From Deltaproteobacteria bacterium (GTDB lineage Bacteria; Desulfobacterota; Desulfobacteria; Desulfobacterales; Desulfobacteraceae), in assembly GCA_003647385.1 (NCBI GenBank), contig QMMT01000128.1, forward strand, positions 1-6,503: a stretch of 6,503 nt of DNA, written 5' to 3'. How positions within the stretch are numbered: position 1 is the stretch's first letter; the number at the start of each line of letters is the position of its first letter. Positions 1 to 6,503 of the stretch are shown one piece after another. A program made the translations under genes and the position numbers. Under the pieces are notes generated by a model. It was not told the origin of the DNA and did no database searches. It worked only from the letters and a program-made list of their open reading frames with translations.

Positions 1-2
1 AC

Positions 3-626
3 ATTTATGAGGTAAAGCTTGGTGAGTATTTTTTAATGACCAGCTTGTTTCATGAGGCAGAAGCCCAGCTTTCCAAGCTTAGCCTTGGCGTATTGGAAAA
101 AGAAAATCTCGATGTTGTGGTCGGTGGACTCGGGCTCGGATATACGGCTGTTTCTGTATTGGAAGACACGCGTGTAACATCGCTTATTGTTGTGGAGTAT
201 TTAGATGGGGTGATTGAATGGCACCAGAAAGGATTGGTCCCGTTGGGTAAAACGCTGATGGAAGACCCGCATTGCCGATTGGTAAATTCTGATTTTTTTG
301 CCCTGTCCCGGAATACGTCAAAAAGCTTTGACCCTGAATATCCTGCTAATAGACATGACGCCATTCTTTTAGATATAGATCACAGTCCGACGAACGTATT
401 ACACCAGACAAATTCACGTTTCTATACCGAGGAAGGGCTGGAGGAACTGGCACAGCATTTGAAACCTGGTGGAGTGTTTGGCCTCTGGGCAGATGGTTTT
501 CCTGAAGACTCTTTTACCAATCTCCTGAGTAAAGTATTTAAAAATGCTGACTCACACACGATTGAGTTTGATAATCCATTAACCGGTGGTTTGTCAGAAG
601 GTGCTGTTTACGTGGCTATTATTTGA
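3..626 (+). CDS. Spermidine synthase-like (SpeE-fold) protein, 5' partial
   Basis: This gene resembles the aminopropyltransferase/methyltransferase-fold proteins usually annotated as spermidine synthase. The reading frame is open to the left edge, so the N-terminus is missing. An ATG at 36 exists, but the residues before it (IYEVKLGEYFLMTSLF across the junction) look like the family's N-terminal beta-hairpin, so I treat that ATG as internal. Counting from it, a glycine-rich nucleotide loop GGLGLGYTA lies at 30-38, an acidic ribose-binding residue in VVE at 54, a DID motif at 113-115 followed by HSP, and a PGG turn at 144-146. These are the marks of a Rossmann-like class I fold that binds SAM or decarboxylated SAM. 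True spermidine synthases carry a catalytic D-[ST]-[ST]-D-P motif where this protein has DIDHSP, so polyamine synthesis is doubtful and the substrate is unknown. The protein is probably cytosolic. It ends 5 bases before hrpA, suggesting one transcript. Fold assignment is fairly sure; function is not. Confidence 0.8.
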   Translation: MYEVKLGEYFLMTSLFHEAEAQLSKLSLGVLEKENLDVVVGGLGLGYTAVSVLEDTRVTSLIVVEYLDGVIEWHQKGLVPLGKTLMEDPHCRLVNSDFFALSRNTSKSFDPEYPANRHDAILLDIDHSPTNVLHQTNSRFYTEEGLEELAQHLKPGGVFGLWADGFPEDSFTNLLSKVFKNADSHTIEFDNPLTGGLSEGAVYVAII

Positions 627-631
627 AAGTT

Positions 632-3600
632 ATGAATAAACCAAAGGGGAAAAAAAGACTTTCAAAAAAACAGACAAGAGTAATACACAGGCCTTCTCAT
701 ATAACCTTTAACCCTGATCTGCCCATTACCCAGAAAAAAGATGAAATTATCACTGCCATAAAGAAAAACAGTGTGGTGATTATTTCAGGGGAAACAGGAT
801 CAGGAAAAACCACCCAGATCCCAAAGTTCTGTCTTGAGGCCGGCCGGGGGGTGAATGGAATAATCGGCTGCACCCAGCCGCGGCGCATTGCCGCCATTAC
901 TGTTGCGAAAAGGATTTCTGAAGAACTCAATGAGCGTATAGGGTTGTCTGTTGGGTATAAAATCAGATTTGATGATAAAACCAGGCCCCATACGGTTATC
1001 AAAATGATGACGGATGGCATTCTGCTTGCCGAGACCCAGGTGGACAGATATCTGAATGCATATGATACCATTATTGTAGATGAAGCCCACGAAAGAAGTC
1101 TGAATATTGACTTTACCTTAGGGTTGTTAAGAGACCTGGTTAAAAAAAGAAAAAACCTCAAATTGATTATTACCTCTGCCACCATTGATACGCAGAAGTT
1201 CTCTAAAGCCTTTGACGATGCGCCTATCATTGAAGTGTCCGGCCGAATGTTCCCGGTTGAGACCATTTATATGCCTTTTTTAGACAAAGAAGATGAGAAT
1301 GGCACCATTGAGGACCAGGGATATGTTGAAGCAGCAGCAGACGCTGTAAATCTTCTTCTCTCTCAATCCAGATCCGGTGATATCCTGGTGTTTATGCCCA
1401 CAGAGCAGGATATCGGAGAAACCATGGAACTGATCCGGGGCAGACAGCATCCCGGGATCACGGTTCTGCCTCTTTTTGCAAGACTTTCAGCTAAAGAACA
1501 GTCAAAAATTTTCTCACGGCAGGCTGGCAGAAAAATTATTGTAGCAACCAATGTAGCTGAAACTTCTCTGACCATCCCCGGAATAAAATATGTAGTGGAT
1601 ACGGGGTTTGCACGGATCCCCAGTTATTCACCTCGGACAAGGACTACAGCGCTTCCCGTCAGTCCCATTTCCCAGTCTTCCGCTAACCAGAGACTGGGAC
1701 GGTGCGGCAGGATTGAAAATGGTGTCTGTATCCGGCTTTTTGATGAAGATGACTTTGAGGCAAGGCCCTTTTTTACCTCTCCTGAAATCTTGAGAAGCAA
1801 TCTGGCCGAAGTCATACTTCGGATGATCTCTCTGAACCTTGGTGATGTCACAACCTTTCCCTTCATAGACAGGCCTGCCCCCAAAAGTATTAAGGACGGA
1901 TTCGATACACTGATCGAGCTAGGTGCCATTAAAAATAAAATATTCCACGACAAAAAGAGTAGAAAAAAAGCCTACACCCTCACAAAAATGGGCCGTATCA
2001 TGGCAAAGTTACCCATTGACCCTAAATTATCCAGAATTTTAATTGAGGCTGACAAAAAAGGGTGTTTGAAAGAAGCAACCATCATCGCAACCGCCCTGGC
2101 CATTTCCGACCCAAGGCAGCGGCCCGCACAAAAAACCCAGACCGCCGATCAACAGCATATGCAATTCAAGGATCCCAGTTCTGATTTTATTACCCTTTTA
2201 AATATCTGGAATGCGGTCAAACGTGCTGAAAAAAAGTTTAAATCCCGATCAAAGCTCAAAAAATTCTGCCAGGCTCAGTTCCTGTCTTTCAAGCGCCTGC
2301 GGGAATGGAACGAGATTCACGGACAGATTGCAAAAATTTTAAAAGAGCATGATATAAAAGTAGACAAAAAAAGACCTTTCCAAACCGGGACCAAGGGAAT
2401 GAAGGCCAAAGAATTTGATATTGGCGGCCCACTGTATATTGTATTGCATCAATCTCTTTTATCAGGGTACCTTGCCAACATTGCCCATAAAAAAGAAAAA
2501 AATATATTTAATGCTGCAAAGGGTCAGCAGGCAATGATTTTTCCAGGGTCCGGCCTTTTTAATAGTGCCGGAAACTGGATTGTAGCGGCCCAGTTTGTCA
2601 AAACCAGCCAGCTTTTCGCAAGAACCGTGGCCAATATTGACCCTGAGTGGCTTGAGCAGGCAGGAAAAGACCTTTGTATTTATACCTACTCAGACCCGCA
2701 CTGGGAAAAAAAACGGGGAGAAGTGGTGGCAAAAGAACAGGTTTCCCTGTTCGGGCTGATTATTGTCAACGACCGGAAACGTGCTTATGGCAAAATAAAT
2801 CCGCAGGAATCCGGCGAAATATTTATCCGTCATGCACTGGTCCAGGGAGAAATTCATCAAAAATTTGAATTTATGGATCATAACCGGGCGCTGATTGATG
2901 AACTTGAAACTCTTGAACATAAACAACGGAAAAAAGACATTCTGGCCTCTGAAGATGATATGGTTCTCTTTTATCAGTCAAGGTTTCCTAAACCTTTTTA
3001 TAATATCAGAACATTTGCCAAATTTATCAAAGATCAGAAAAATCAGGATTTTTTAAAAATGACAATGGAAGATCTTCAAAGATCTTCCATTGATGAACAG
3101 GCATTATCTTTGTTCCCCGACACCTTGACGACGGATCAGGGCAAATTTAAACTGGAATATCATTTTAACCCGGGATCCATAAAAGACGGCATCACTGTAA
3201 AAGTCCCTGCCACATCAGCCTCTTTAATTTCAAAAAACAGTGTGGACCGACTGGTTCCAGGACTGTTTGAAGAAAAAATTGCAGCACTGATTAAGGCGCT
3301 TCCTAAAAAATACCGGATTAAACTGGTCCCGGTATCTGAAAAAGCCGCCATTATTGCAAGTCACATGCCCAAAGAAGACAAGCCCTTGTTTTCAATGCTA
3401 TCTTCTTTTATTCAAAACCGGTTTAATCTTGTCATCCCTGCCACCCTCTGGTCTGACAAAGAATTGCCGGACCACTTAAAAATGAGATTCTCTATCAGGG
3501 ATAAAAATGGGAAAGAGGTGAAAGCATTGAGGGACACTTCTATTCTAAAGGAGTTTTCAACAGCATTACCGCCCGAAAGAAACAATGCCTTTGACCTGGC

Positions 3601-4525
3601 CCGGAAAAAATATGAAAGAAGCAATATCAGTGAATGGAGCTTTAAAGATCTTGAAACTCAAATTATCTTAGAGCAGAAAAGGAATTTTACACAAAAAGCC
3701 TACCCGGGTCTGAAAATTGAACCTGGTACCGATCCTAAAAAAAACATCCGGGTTTTGACTCTAAGGCTTTTCCGATCGGAACAAGCGGCCCTTGACTCCC
3801 ATCGTCAGGGAATAAAAAAACTTTTTCAAATCTGTTTTCCAGATAATTTCAAAGCGTTGAAAAAAGATATCAATATTTCTTCCGGGATAAAGCAGATAGC
3901 CCCGTTTTTTAACGGTCAGATAAAATTTTCAAACTCATTATTCAACCTGATCACCACCGCCTTGTTTGAAAAAGATATCAGGACAAAAAAAGCGTTTGAA
4001 CTCCATGCTCAAAAAGAAATGAAACATCTCTACACAAGCGGGCAAAAATTTATTACGACCATTATTGACCTTGGCAAAGCTTATCAATCCTGTTTTGAAC
4101 TCATCCAGAAATTGACTTTTCAACACCAGAAAAAGAAAAAAACTTTTGATATTTTAACTGCTCTTTTCAAAGACCTGAAAAACCTTGTACCGGAAAATTT
4201 CACCGATCTTTATACGATCGAAAGAATCCAGCACCTTCACCGGTATGTAGCCTGCATCCGTATCAGAGTTCAAAGGTCGGTAGACAATCCTTTAAAAGAA
4301 GAAAAAAAAGCATTGCAGCTAACAGGATATATCAAGCAGCTGAACAGGCTTTTATCCTCTTTGTCTGAAAACTCAACTCTTCAAAGATCCCAACACATAG
4401 AAGAATTTTTCTGGCTTTTGGAAGAGTATAAAATCTCTTTGTTTGCACAGGAACTAAAGACAAGCGTAAAGGTTTCCGCTAAAAAACTGGATCAATTTTT
4501 AATCAAATTGACAACAATGCTCTGA
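632..4525 (+). CDS. hrpA: ATP-dependent RNA helicase HrpA (DEAH-box)
   Basis: This is a full-length HrpA, a cytosolic 3'-5' RNA helicase of superfamily 2. Numbering from the ATG at 632 (1,297 residues), Walker A GETGSGKT is at 53-60, DEAH at 150-153, SAT at 182-184, motif V (TNVAETSLTIPG) at 306-317 and motif VI QRLGRCGR at 353-360. Cys in place of Ala in motif VI is typical of HrpA. The winged-helix/HA2 region follows at about 415-520 and an OB-fold at about 600-680. From about 695 to the end is the HrpA-specific DUF3418 region, closing with LLEEYKISLFAQEL near the C-terminus as in E. coli HrpA (about 1,300 residues), so the gene is not truncated. E. coli HrpA has been linked to fimbrial mRNA processing and, more recently, to rescue of collided ribosomes. 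A TTG at 623 overlapping the upstream stop is an alternative start that adds three residues; neither start has a strong Shine-Dalgarno sequence, consistent with coupling to the upstream gene. The C-terminal half is unusually rich in Lys and in A-tracts. Confidence 0.96.
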   Translation: MNKPKGKKRLSKKQTRVIHRPSHITFNPDLPITQKKDEIITAIKKNSVVIISGETGSGKTTQIPKFCLEAGRGVNGIIGCTQPRRIAAITVAKRISEELNERIGLSVGYKIRFDDKTRPHTVIKMMTDGILLAETQVDRYLNAYDTIIVDEAHERSLNIDFTLGLLRDLVKKRKNLKLIITSATIDTQKFSKAFDDAPIIEVSGRMFPVETIYMPFLDKEDENGTIEDQGYVEAAADAVNLLLSQSRSGDILVFMPTEQDIGETMELIRGRQHPGITVLPLFARLSAKEQSKIFSRQAGRKIIVATNVAETSLTIPGIKYVVDTGFARIPSYSPRTRTTALPVSPISQSSANQRLGRCGRIENGVCIRLFDEDDFEARPFFTSPEILRSNLAEVILRMISLNLGDVTTFPFIDRPAPKSIKDGFDTLIELGAIKNKIFHDKKSRKKAYTLTKMGRIMAKLPIDPKLSRILIEADKKGCLKEATIIATALAISDPRQRPAQKTQTADQQHMQFKDPSSDFITLLNIWNAVKRAEKKFKSRSKLKKFCQAQFLSFKRLREWNEIHGQIAKILKEHDIKVDKKRPFQTGTKGMKAKEFDIGGPLYIVLHQSLLSGYLANIAHKKEKNIFNAAKGQQAMIFPGSGLFNSAGNWIVAAQFVKTSQLFARTVANIDPEWLEQAGKDLCIYTYSDPHWEKKRGEVVAKEQVSLFGLIIVNDRKRAYGKINPQESGEIFIRHALVQGEIHQKFEFMDHNRALIDELETLEHKQRKKDILASEDDMVLFYQSRFPKPFYNIRTFAKFIKDQKNQDFLKMTMEDLQRSSIDEQALSLFPDTLTTDQGKFKLEYHFNPGSIKDGITVKVPATSASLISKNSVDRLVPGLFEEKIAALIKALPKKYRIKLVPVSEKAAIIASHMPKEDKPLFSMLSSFIQNRFNLVIPATLWSDKELPDHLKMRFSIRDKNGKEVKALRDTSILKEFSTALPPERNNAFDLARKKYERSNISEWSFKDLETQIILEQKRNFTQKAYPGLKIEPGTDPKKNIRVLTLRLFRSEQAALDSHRQGIKKLFQICFPDNFKALKKDINISSGIKQIAPFFNGQIKFSNSLFNLITTALFEKDIRTKKAFELHAQKEMKHLYTSGQKFITTIIDLGKAYQSCFELIQKLTFQHQKKKKTFDILTALFKDLKNLVPENFTDLYTIERIQHLHRYVACIRIRVQRSVDNPLKEEKKALQLTGYIKQLNRLLSSLSENSTLQRSQHIEEFFWLLEEYKISLFAQELKTSVKVSAKKLDQFLIKLTTML
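3063..3092. repeat. Perfect inverted repeat, 14-bp arms, inside hrpA
   Basis: Bases 3063-3076 (CAATGGAAGATCTT) are the exact reverse complement of 3079-3092, with only CA between them. Pairing stops on both sides at an A-A mismatch (3062/3093). It lies in the hrpA reading frame, encoding roughly MEDLQRSSID, and contains two copies of AGATCT at 3070-3075 and 3080-3085, ten bases apart. As RNA it could form a strong hairpin in mid-message; as DNA it resembles a symmetric protein-binding site or a cruciform. There is no U-run after it, so it is not an intrinsic terminator. The pairing is seen directly; any function is unknown. Confidence 0.8.
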
Positions 4526-4536
4526 AAAAATATTTA
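4508..4536 (+). promoter_or_regulatory. Candidate sigma70-type promoter for ccdA
   Basis: A perfect -35 hexamer TTGACA (4508-4513) is followed, after exactly 17 bases, by TATTTA (4531-4536), which matches only three of six positions of the -10 consensus. The -35 lies within the last codons of hrpA. It would drive the ccdA/MFS pair with a leader of about 110 bases. The good -35 and ideal spacing support it; the weak -10 and AT-rich context argue for caution. Confidence 0.3.
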
Positions 4537-4552
4537 TTCGGGCTGTCTTCTT

Positions 4553-4558
4553 TATAAT
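4553..4558 (+). promoter_or_regulatory. Candidate -10 element (TATAAT) upstream of ccdA
   Basis: A perfect TATAAT stands in the hrpA-ccdA gap about 100 bases before the ccdA start. No good -35 is found at 16-18 bases upstream (the sequence there is ATATTT or similar) and there is no extended -10 TG. It could serve an activator-dependent promoter or be chance in AT-rich DNA. It is an alternative to the TTGACA-based candidate just upstream. Confidence 0.22.
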
Positions 4559-4621
4559 CCAGACTTACAAACCTTGCGAAGATACCCCTTGAAAGGCAAG
4601 AAAAAATGAATAGATTAAAAC

Positions 4622-4654
4622 GATAAAAATGACAATTTAAGGATAAGGATGACA
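4622..4654. repeat. Two-copy imperfect direct repeat before ccdA
   Basis: GATAAAAATGACA (4622-4634) and GATAAGGATGACA (4642-4654) match at 11 of 13 positions with a 20-base period, close to two helical turns. The second copy carries the AAGGA Shine-Dalgarno of ccdA; the two mismatches are the GG that makes it one. It could be an operator-like pair or a small duplication. The repeat is visible; its role is inferred only. Confidence 0.45.
4645..4649 (+). promoter_or_regulatory. Ribosome binding site deciding the GTG start of ccdA
   Basis: AAGGA stands 7 bases before the GTG at 4657, the ideal distance. A second AAGGA lies at 4639-4643, six bases further upstream. An in-frame stop at 4630-4632 and the absence of any other start codon between it and 4657 make GTG the first available start, and the protein from there begins right before the first membrane helix as in other CcdA proteins. 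Confidence 0.7.
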
Positions 4655-4656
4655 TC

Positions 4657-5355
4657 GTGTTTACTGAAACTATAACTTACCCGGCCGCTCTCTTTGCAGG
4701 ACTGCTCTCTTTTTTTTCTCCCTGTATCCTGCCGCTGATACCGGCATATTTCTCTTTTATTACCGGCCTGTCTCTTGATGAACTAACGGAGAACAAAAAG
4801 GAAACCCGGCGTAAAGTTTTCTTGTCTACACTTTTTTATGTGGCAGGTTTTTCCTTTATCTTTATTCTTTTTGGGGCGTCTGCATCTTTTTTGGGCGGAT
4901 TTGTCAGTCAATACTCCTGGGTTATAAGATATCTGGGCGGCGGTATTATTCTTATCTTCGGGCTTCACCTTTTGGGATTGATCAACATCAAGGGCTTTAA
5001 TTTTGAAAAGAGGATCCATGTAAAGGAAAAGCCGCTTCATCTGATGGGTACTTTTGTCATCGGCATGGCTTTTGGTGCCGGATGGAGTCCCTGTATCGGT
5101 CCCATGCTTGGATCAATTTTAATTGTGGCCGGGAACCAGGATACAATTATCAAAGGGATTTTTCTTCTAGCTGTTTACTCTGCCGGGCTTGCGATTCCCT
5201 TCCTTGTGATGTCTTTTTTCATCAATTCTATTCTTGAAATCATGAAACGGGCAACAAAATTTATCGGTGTATTCAATAAGATCTCCGGTATCCTGTTAAT
5301 TTTGATAGGGCTTTTACTGATATTTGACAAATTCAGACTTCTTGGCACTCTATAA
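4657..5355 (+). CDS. ccdA: CcdA-type cytochrome c biogenesis / thiol:disulfide transmembrane protein
   Basis: This is a 232-residue inner-membrane protein of the CcdA/DsbD transmembrane family, which passes reducing equivalents from cytoplasmic thioredoxin to periplasmic thiol proteins, for example for cytochrome c maturation. The two family-defining cysteines are present: C23 in FFSPCILPLIP (helix 1) and C146 in GWSPCIGPMLG (helix 4). They are the only cysteines in the protein. Six hydrophobic helices are readable at about 8-34, 56-80, 87-110, 128-158, 165-190 and 202-224, with a charged loop (residues 42-53) after helix 1 and another (115-127) after helix 3. There is no fused thioredoxin or DsbD-alpha domain, so this is the short form and needs a separate periplasmic partner, which is not in the window. 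The start is GTG with a clear AAGGA. The MFS gene follows after 24 bases and is probably co-transcribed. The exact target (cytochrome c, a peroxidase or another thiol protein) cannot be read from the sequence. Confidence 0.92.
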   Translation: MFTETITYPAALFAGLLSFFSPCILPLIPAYFSFITGLSLDELTENKKETRRKVFLSTLFYVAGFSFIFILFGASASFLGGFVSQYSWVIRYLGGGIILIFGLHLLGLINIKGFNFEKRIHVKEKPLHLMGTFVIGMAFGAGWSPCIGPMLGSILIVAGNQDTIIKGIFLLAVYSAGLAIPFLVMSFFINSILEIMKRATKFIGVFNKISGILLILIGLLLIFDKFRLLGTL

Positions 5356-5379
5356 ACACACAGGCAACCTAAAAATCCT

Positions 5380-6503
5380 ATGACCAGCAGCCCAAAACGA
5401 TTTGCAGAGTTTATCACTGTCACAACCTTTACCAAACTCTTATTCAACATCGCCCGAAGACTGATTTATCCATTTGCACCTGAGTTTGCAAGAAGTCTGA
5501 ATGTAGACCTTTCAGCCATCACATCCATCATTGCCATCAATCAGGCGACATCGGTATTAGGAACTGTCGGAGCTGGTTTTGCCGACAAATACGGATATAA
5601 AATTTTAATGCTGTTTTCACTGGGGATGCTGACCATTGGTACCTTTGCCGTGGGCTTGATTCCGATTTATTCTGTACTGGTGATCTGCCTTTTTCTTTCA
5701 GGGCTTGCCAAAAGTATCTTTGACCCCAGTCTTCAAGCTTTTATCGCAAACGTTGTCCCTTTTGAAAAAAGAGGACAGATTGTCGGGATCACCGAGCTTT
5801 CCTGGGCAGGTTCCACGTTGGTCGGTATCCCGTTAGCCGGTCTTGTTATTGAACGATTTTCCTGGCAAACACCTTTTCTAATCATTGGAGGACTTAGTCT
5901 TGTCTGTTTTTTTATCATATTGAAACTCATGCCAACAGATAAAAAAAATACGCAACCATCCAAAAATAACACAAAAATAATATCAAACTTTAAAACCATT
6001 ATTAAAGACAGAAAAGTCCTGGGGATTCTATCATTTGTATTTTTCATGTCTCTTGCCAATGACAACCTTTTTGTGATTTACGGGGCCTGGCTGGAGCAGT
6101 CTTACAACCTCTCTCTGGCAGCCATTGGTTTTGGCACTGTTTTCATCGGACTATCCGAAATTTTAGGGGAAGGATGTACTGTCTTTTTCTCTGACAGGAT
6201 CGGGTTGAAAAAATCCATTCTCATCGGGGTATCTCTGTGTACGTGTGCCTATTTTCTTTTACCAATACTGAATGTCAGTTTAAGTTATGTGATGGTCGGA
6301 CTTTTTCTGGTTTTTTTCACCTTTGAATTTACCATTGTCACTTCAATGAGCCTGTCAACAGAACTTGTACCTGAACTTCGCGCCTCCACCATGGCAGCCT
6401 TTTTTGCCATTGCCGGAATCGGACGGGTTGCAGGCGCCTTCTCAGGCGGTATTATCTGGTCAAAGTTCGGACTCACCCCCATCTGCCTGATATCAGGCTT
6501 TTG
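5380..6503 (+). CDS. MFS transporter, 3' partial
   Basis: A long open frame starts at ATG 5380 and runs off the right edge without a stop, giving 374 readable residues of an inner-membrane major facilitator superfamily transporter, probably of the DHA1-like drug or metabolite efflux type. MFS motif A is seen between helices 2 and 3 as GFADKYGYK (66-74), and a degenerate copy SDRIGLKK (271-278) occupies the matching place in the second half. A polar central loop (about 184-212, Lys/Asn-rich) separates the two six-helix bundles. The C-terminal half includes TELVPELRAS (327-336), a usual MFS loop. Members are typically about 400 residues, so only some 25-40 should be missing. ATG 5380 is the only start codon between the ccdA stop and the conserved sequence; it has no good Shine-Dalgarno, so translation may depend on coupling to ccdA, which ends 24 bases upstream. 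Substrate and direction of transport cannot be inferred. Confidence 0.9.
   Translation, partial: MTSSPKRFAEFITVTTFTKLLFNIARRLIYPFAPEFARSLNVDLSAITSIIAINQATSVLGTVGAGFADKYGYKILMLFSLGMLTIGTFAVGLIPIYSVLVICLFLSGLAKSIFDPSLQAFIANVVPFEKRGQIVGITELSWAGSTLVGIPLAGLVIERFSWQTPFLIIGGLSLVCFFIILKLMPTDKKNTQPSKNNTKIISNFKTIIKDRKVLGILSFVFFMSLANDNLFVIYGAWLEQSYNLSLAAIGFGTVFIGLSEILGEGCTVFFSDRIGLKKSILIGVSLCTCAYFLLPILNVSLSYVMVGLFLVFFTFEFTIVTSMSLSTELVPELRASTMAAFFAIAGIGRVAGAFSGGIIWSKFGLTPICLISGF

Noticed and set aside
36..626. ATG at 36 as the true start of the SpeE-like gene
   Set aside because: The frame stays open to the left edge and the preceding residues resemble the conserved N-terminal part of the family, and no Shine-Dalgarno precedes the ATG at a useful distance.
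697..1266. 189-codon open frame on the - strand opposite the HrpA helicase core
   Set aside because: It is a shadow of hrpA; the + strand encodes intact helicase motifs here, and the - strand protein shows no recognisable domain.
4561..4605. Possible hairpin between CTTGC and GCAAG after hrpA as a terminator
   Set aside because: Only five base pairs around a long loop and no T-run follow, so it does not qualify as an intrinsic terminator.
4606..4626. Mini-ORF MNRLKR with an AAGG about 9 bases upstream, ahead of ccdA
   Set aside because: Considered as a leader peptide, but six codons with no regulatory codon run and no attenuator-type hairpins nearby are too little to support it.
4649..4675. 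Eight-codon ORF MTSCLLKL overlapping the ccdA start
   Set aside because: The ATG lies inside the Shine-Dalgarno region with no proper spacing, and the overlapping GTG frame is clearly the real gene.
5733..6065. 110-codon open frame on the - strand within the MFS gene
   Set aside because: The + strand frame is a clear MFS protein across this stretch; the antisense product has no recognisable features or ribosome binding site.
1..6503. Mobile element, defence island or CRISPR signature
   Set aside because: No transposase, integrase, phage, toxin-antitoxin, restriction or nuclease gene, no tRNA-flanked att site and no regularly spaced repeat array are visible; all four genes are of common chromosomal families.

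Overview
The window holds four genes, all on the + strand and closely packed. The outer two are cut by the window edges. In order they are: the 3' part of a spermidine-synthase-like methyltransferase-fold protein, a complete hrpA (a DEAH-box RNA helicase of about 1,300 residues), a complete ccdA-type membrane thiol:disulfide carrier, and most of a major facilitator superfamily (MFS) transporter that runs off the right edge. I see no rRNA, tRNA, CRISPR array, insertion sequence, integrase or phage gene.

The sequence is somewhat AT-rich and rich in AAA lysine codons. A full-length HrpA with its long C-terminal DUF3418 region points to a Gram-negative bacterium. A short six-helix CcdA and a SpeE-like protein of this type would fit a Desulfobacterota (Desulfobacter-like) chromosome. 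That placement is an impression from protein style, not a measured result.

Layout: (1) bases 3-626, the SpeE-like gene, which ends only 5 bases before the hrpA ATG, or overlaps hrpA if its TTG start is used, so these two are probably co-transcribed and translationally coupled. (2) Bases 632-4525, hrpA, with all helicase motifs intact. (3) Bases 4526-4656, the only real intergenic gap, with weak promoter candidates, a 13-base imperfect direct repeat and a good ribosome binding site for ccdA. (4) Bases 4657-5355, ccdA. (5) Bases 5356-5379, a 24-base spacer. (6) Bases 5380-6503, the MFS transporter, with its stop codon beyond the window.

The genes suggest two transcription units, SpeE-like/hrpA and ccdA/MFS. 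They do not form an obvious pathway: RNA or ribosome maintenance in the first, and membrane redox transfer plus small-molecule transport in the second. I found no convincing undescribed multi-gene system. The best leads are small: a perfect 14-bp-arm palindrome inside hrpA, a possible A8 slippery site at the point where hrpA passes into its C-terminal region, a two-copy repeat overlapping the ccdA ribosome binding site, and the SpeE-like protein whose active site departs from true spermidine synthases.
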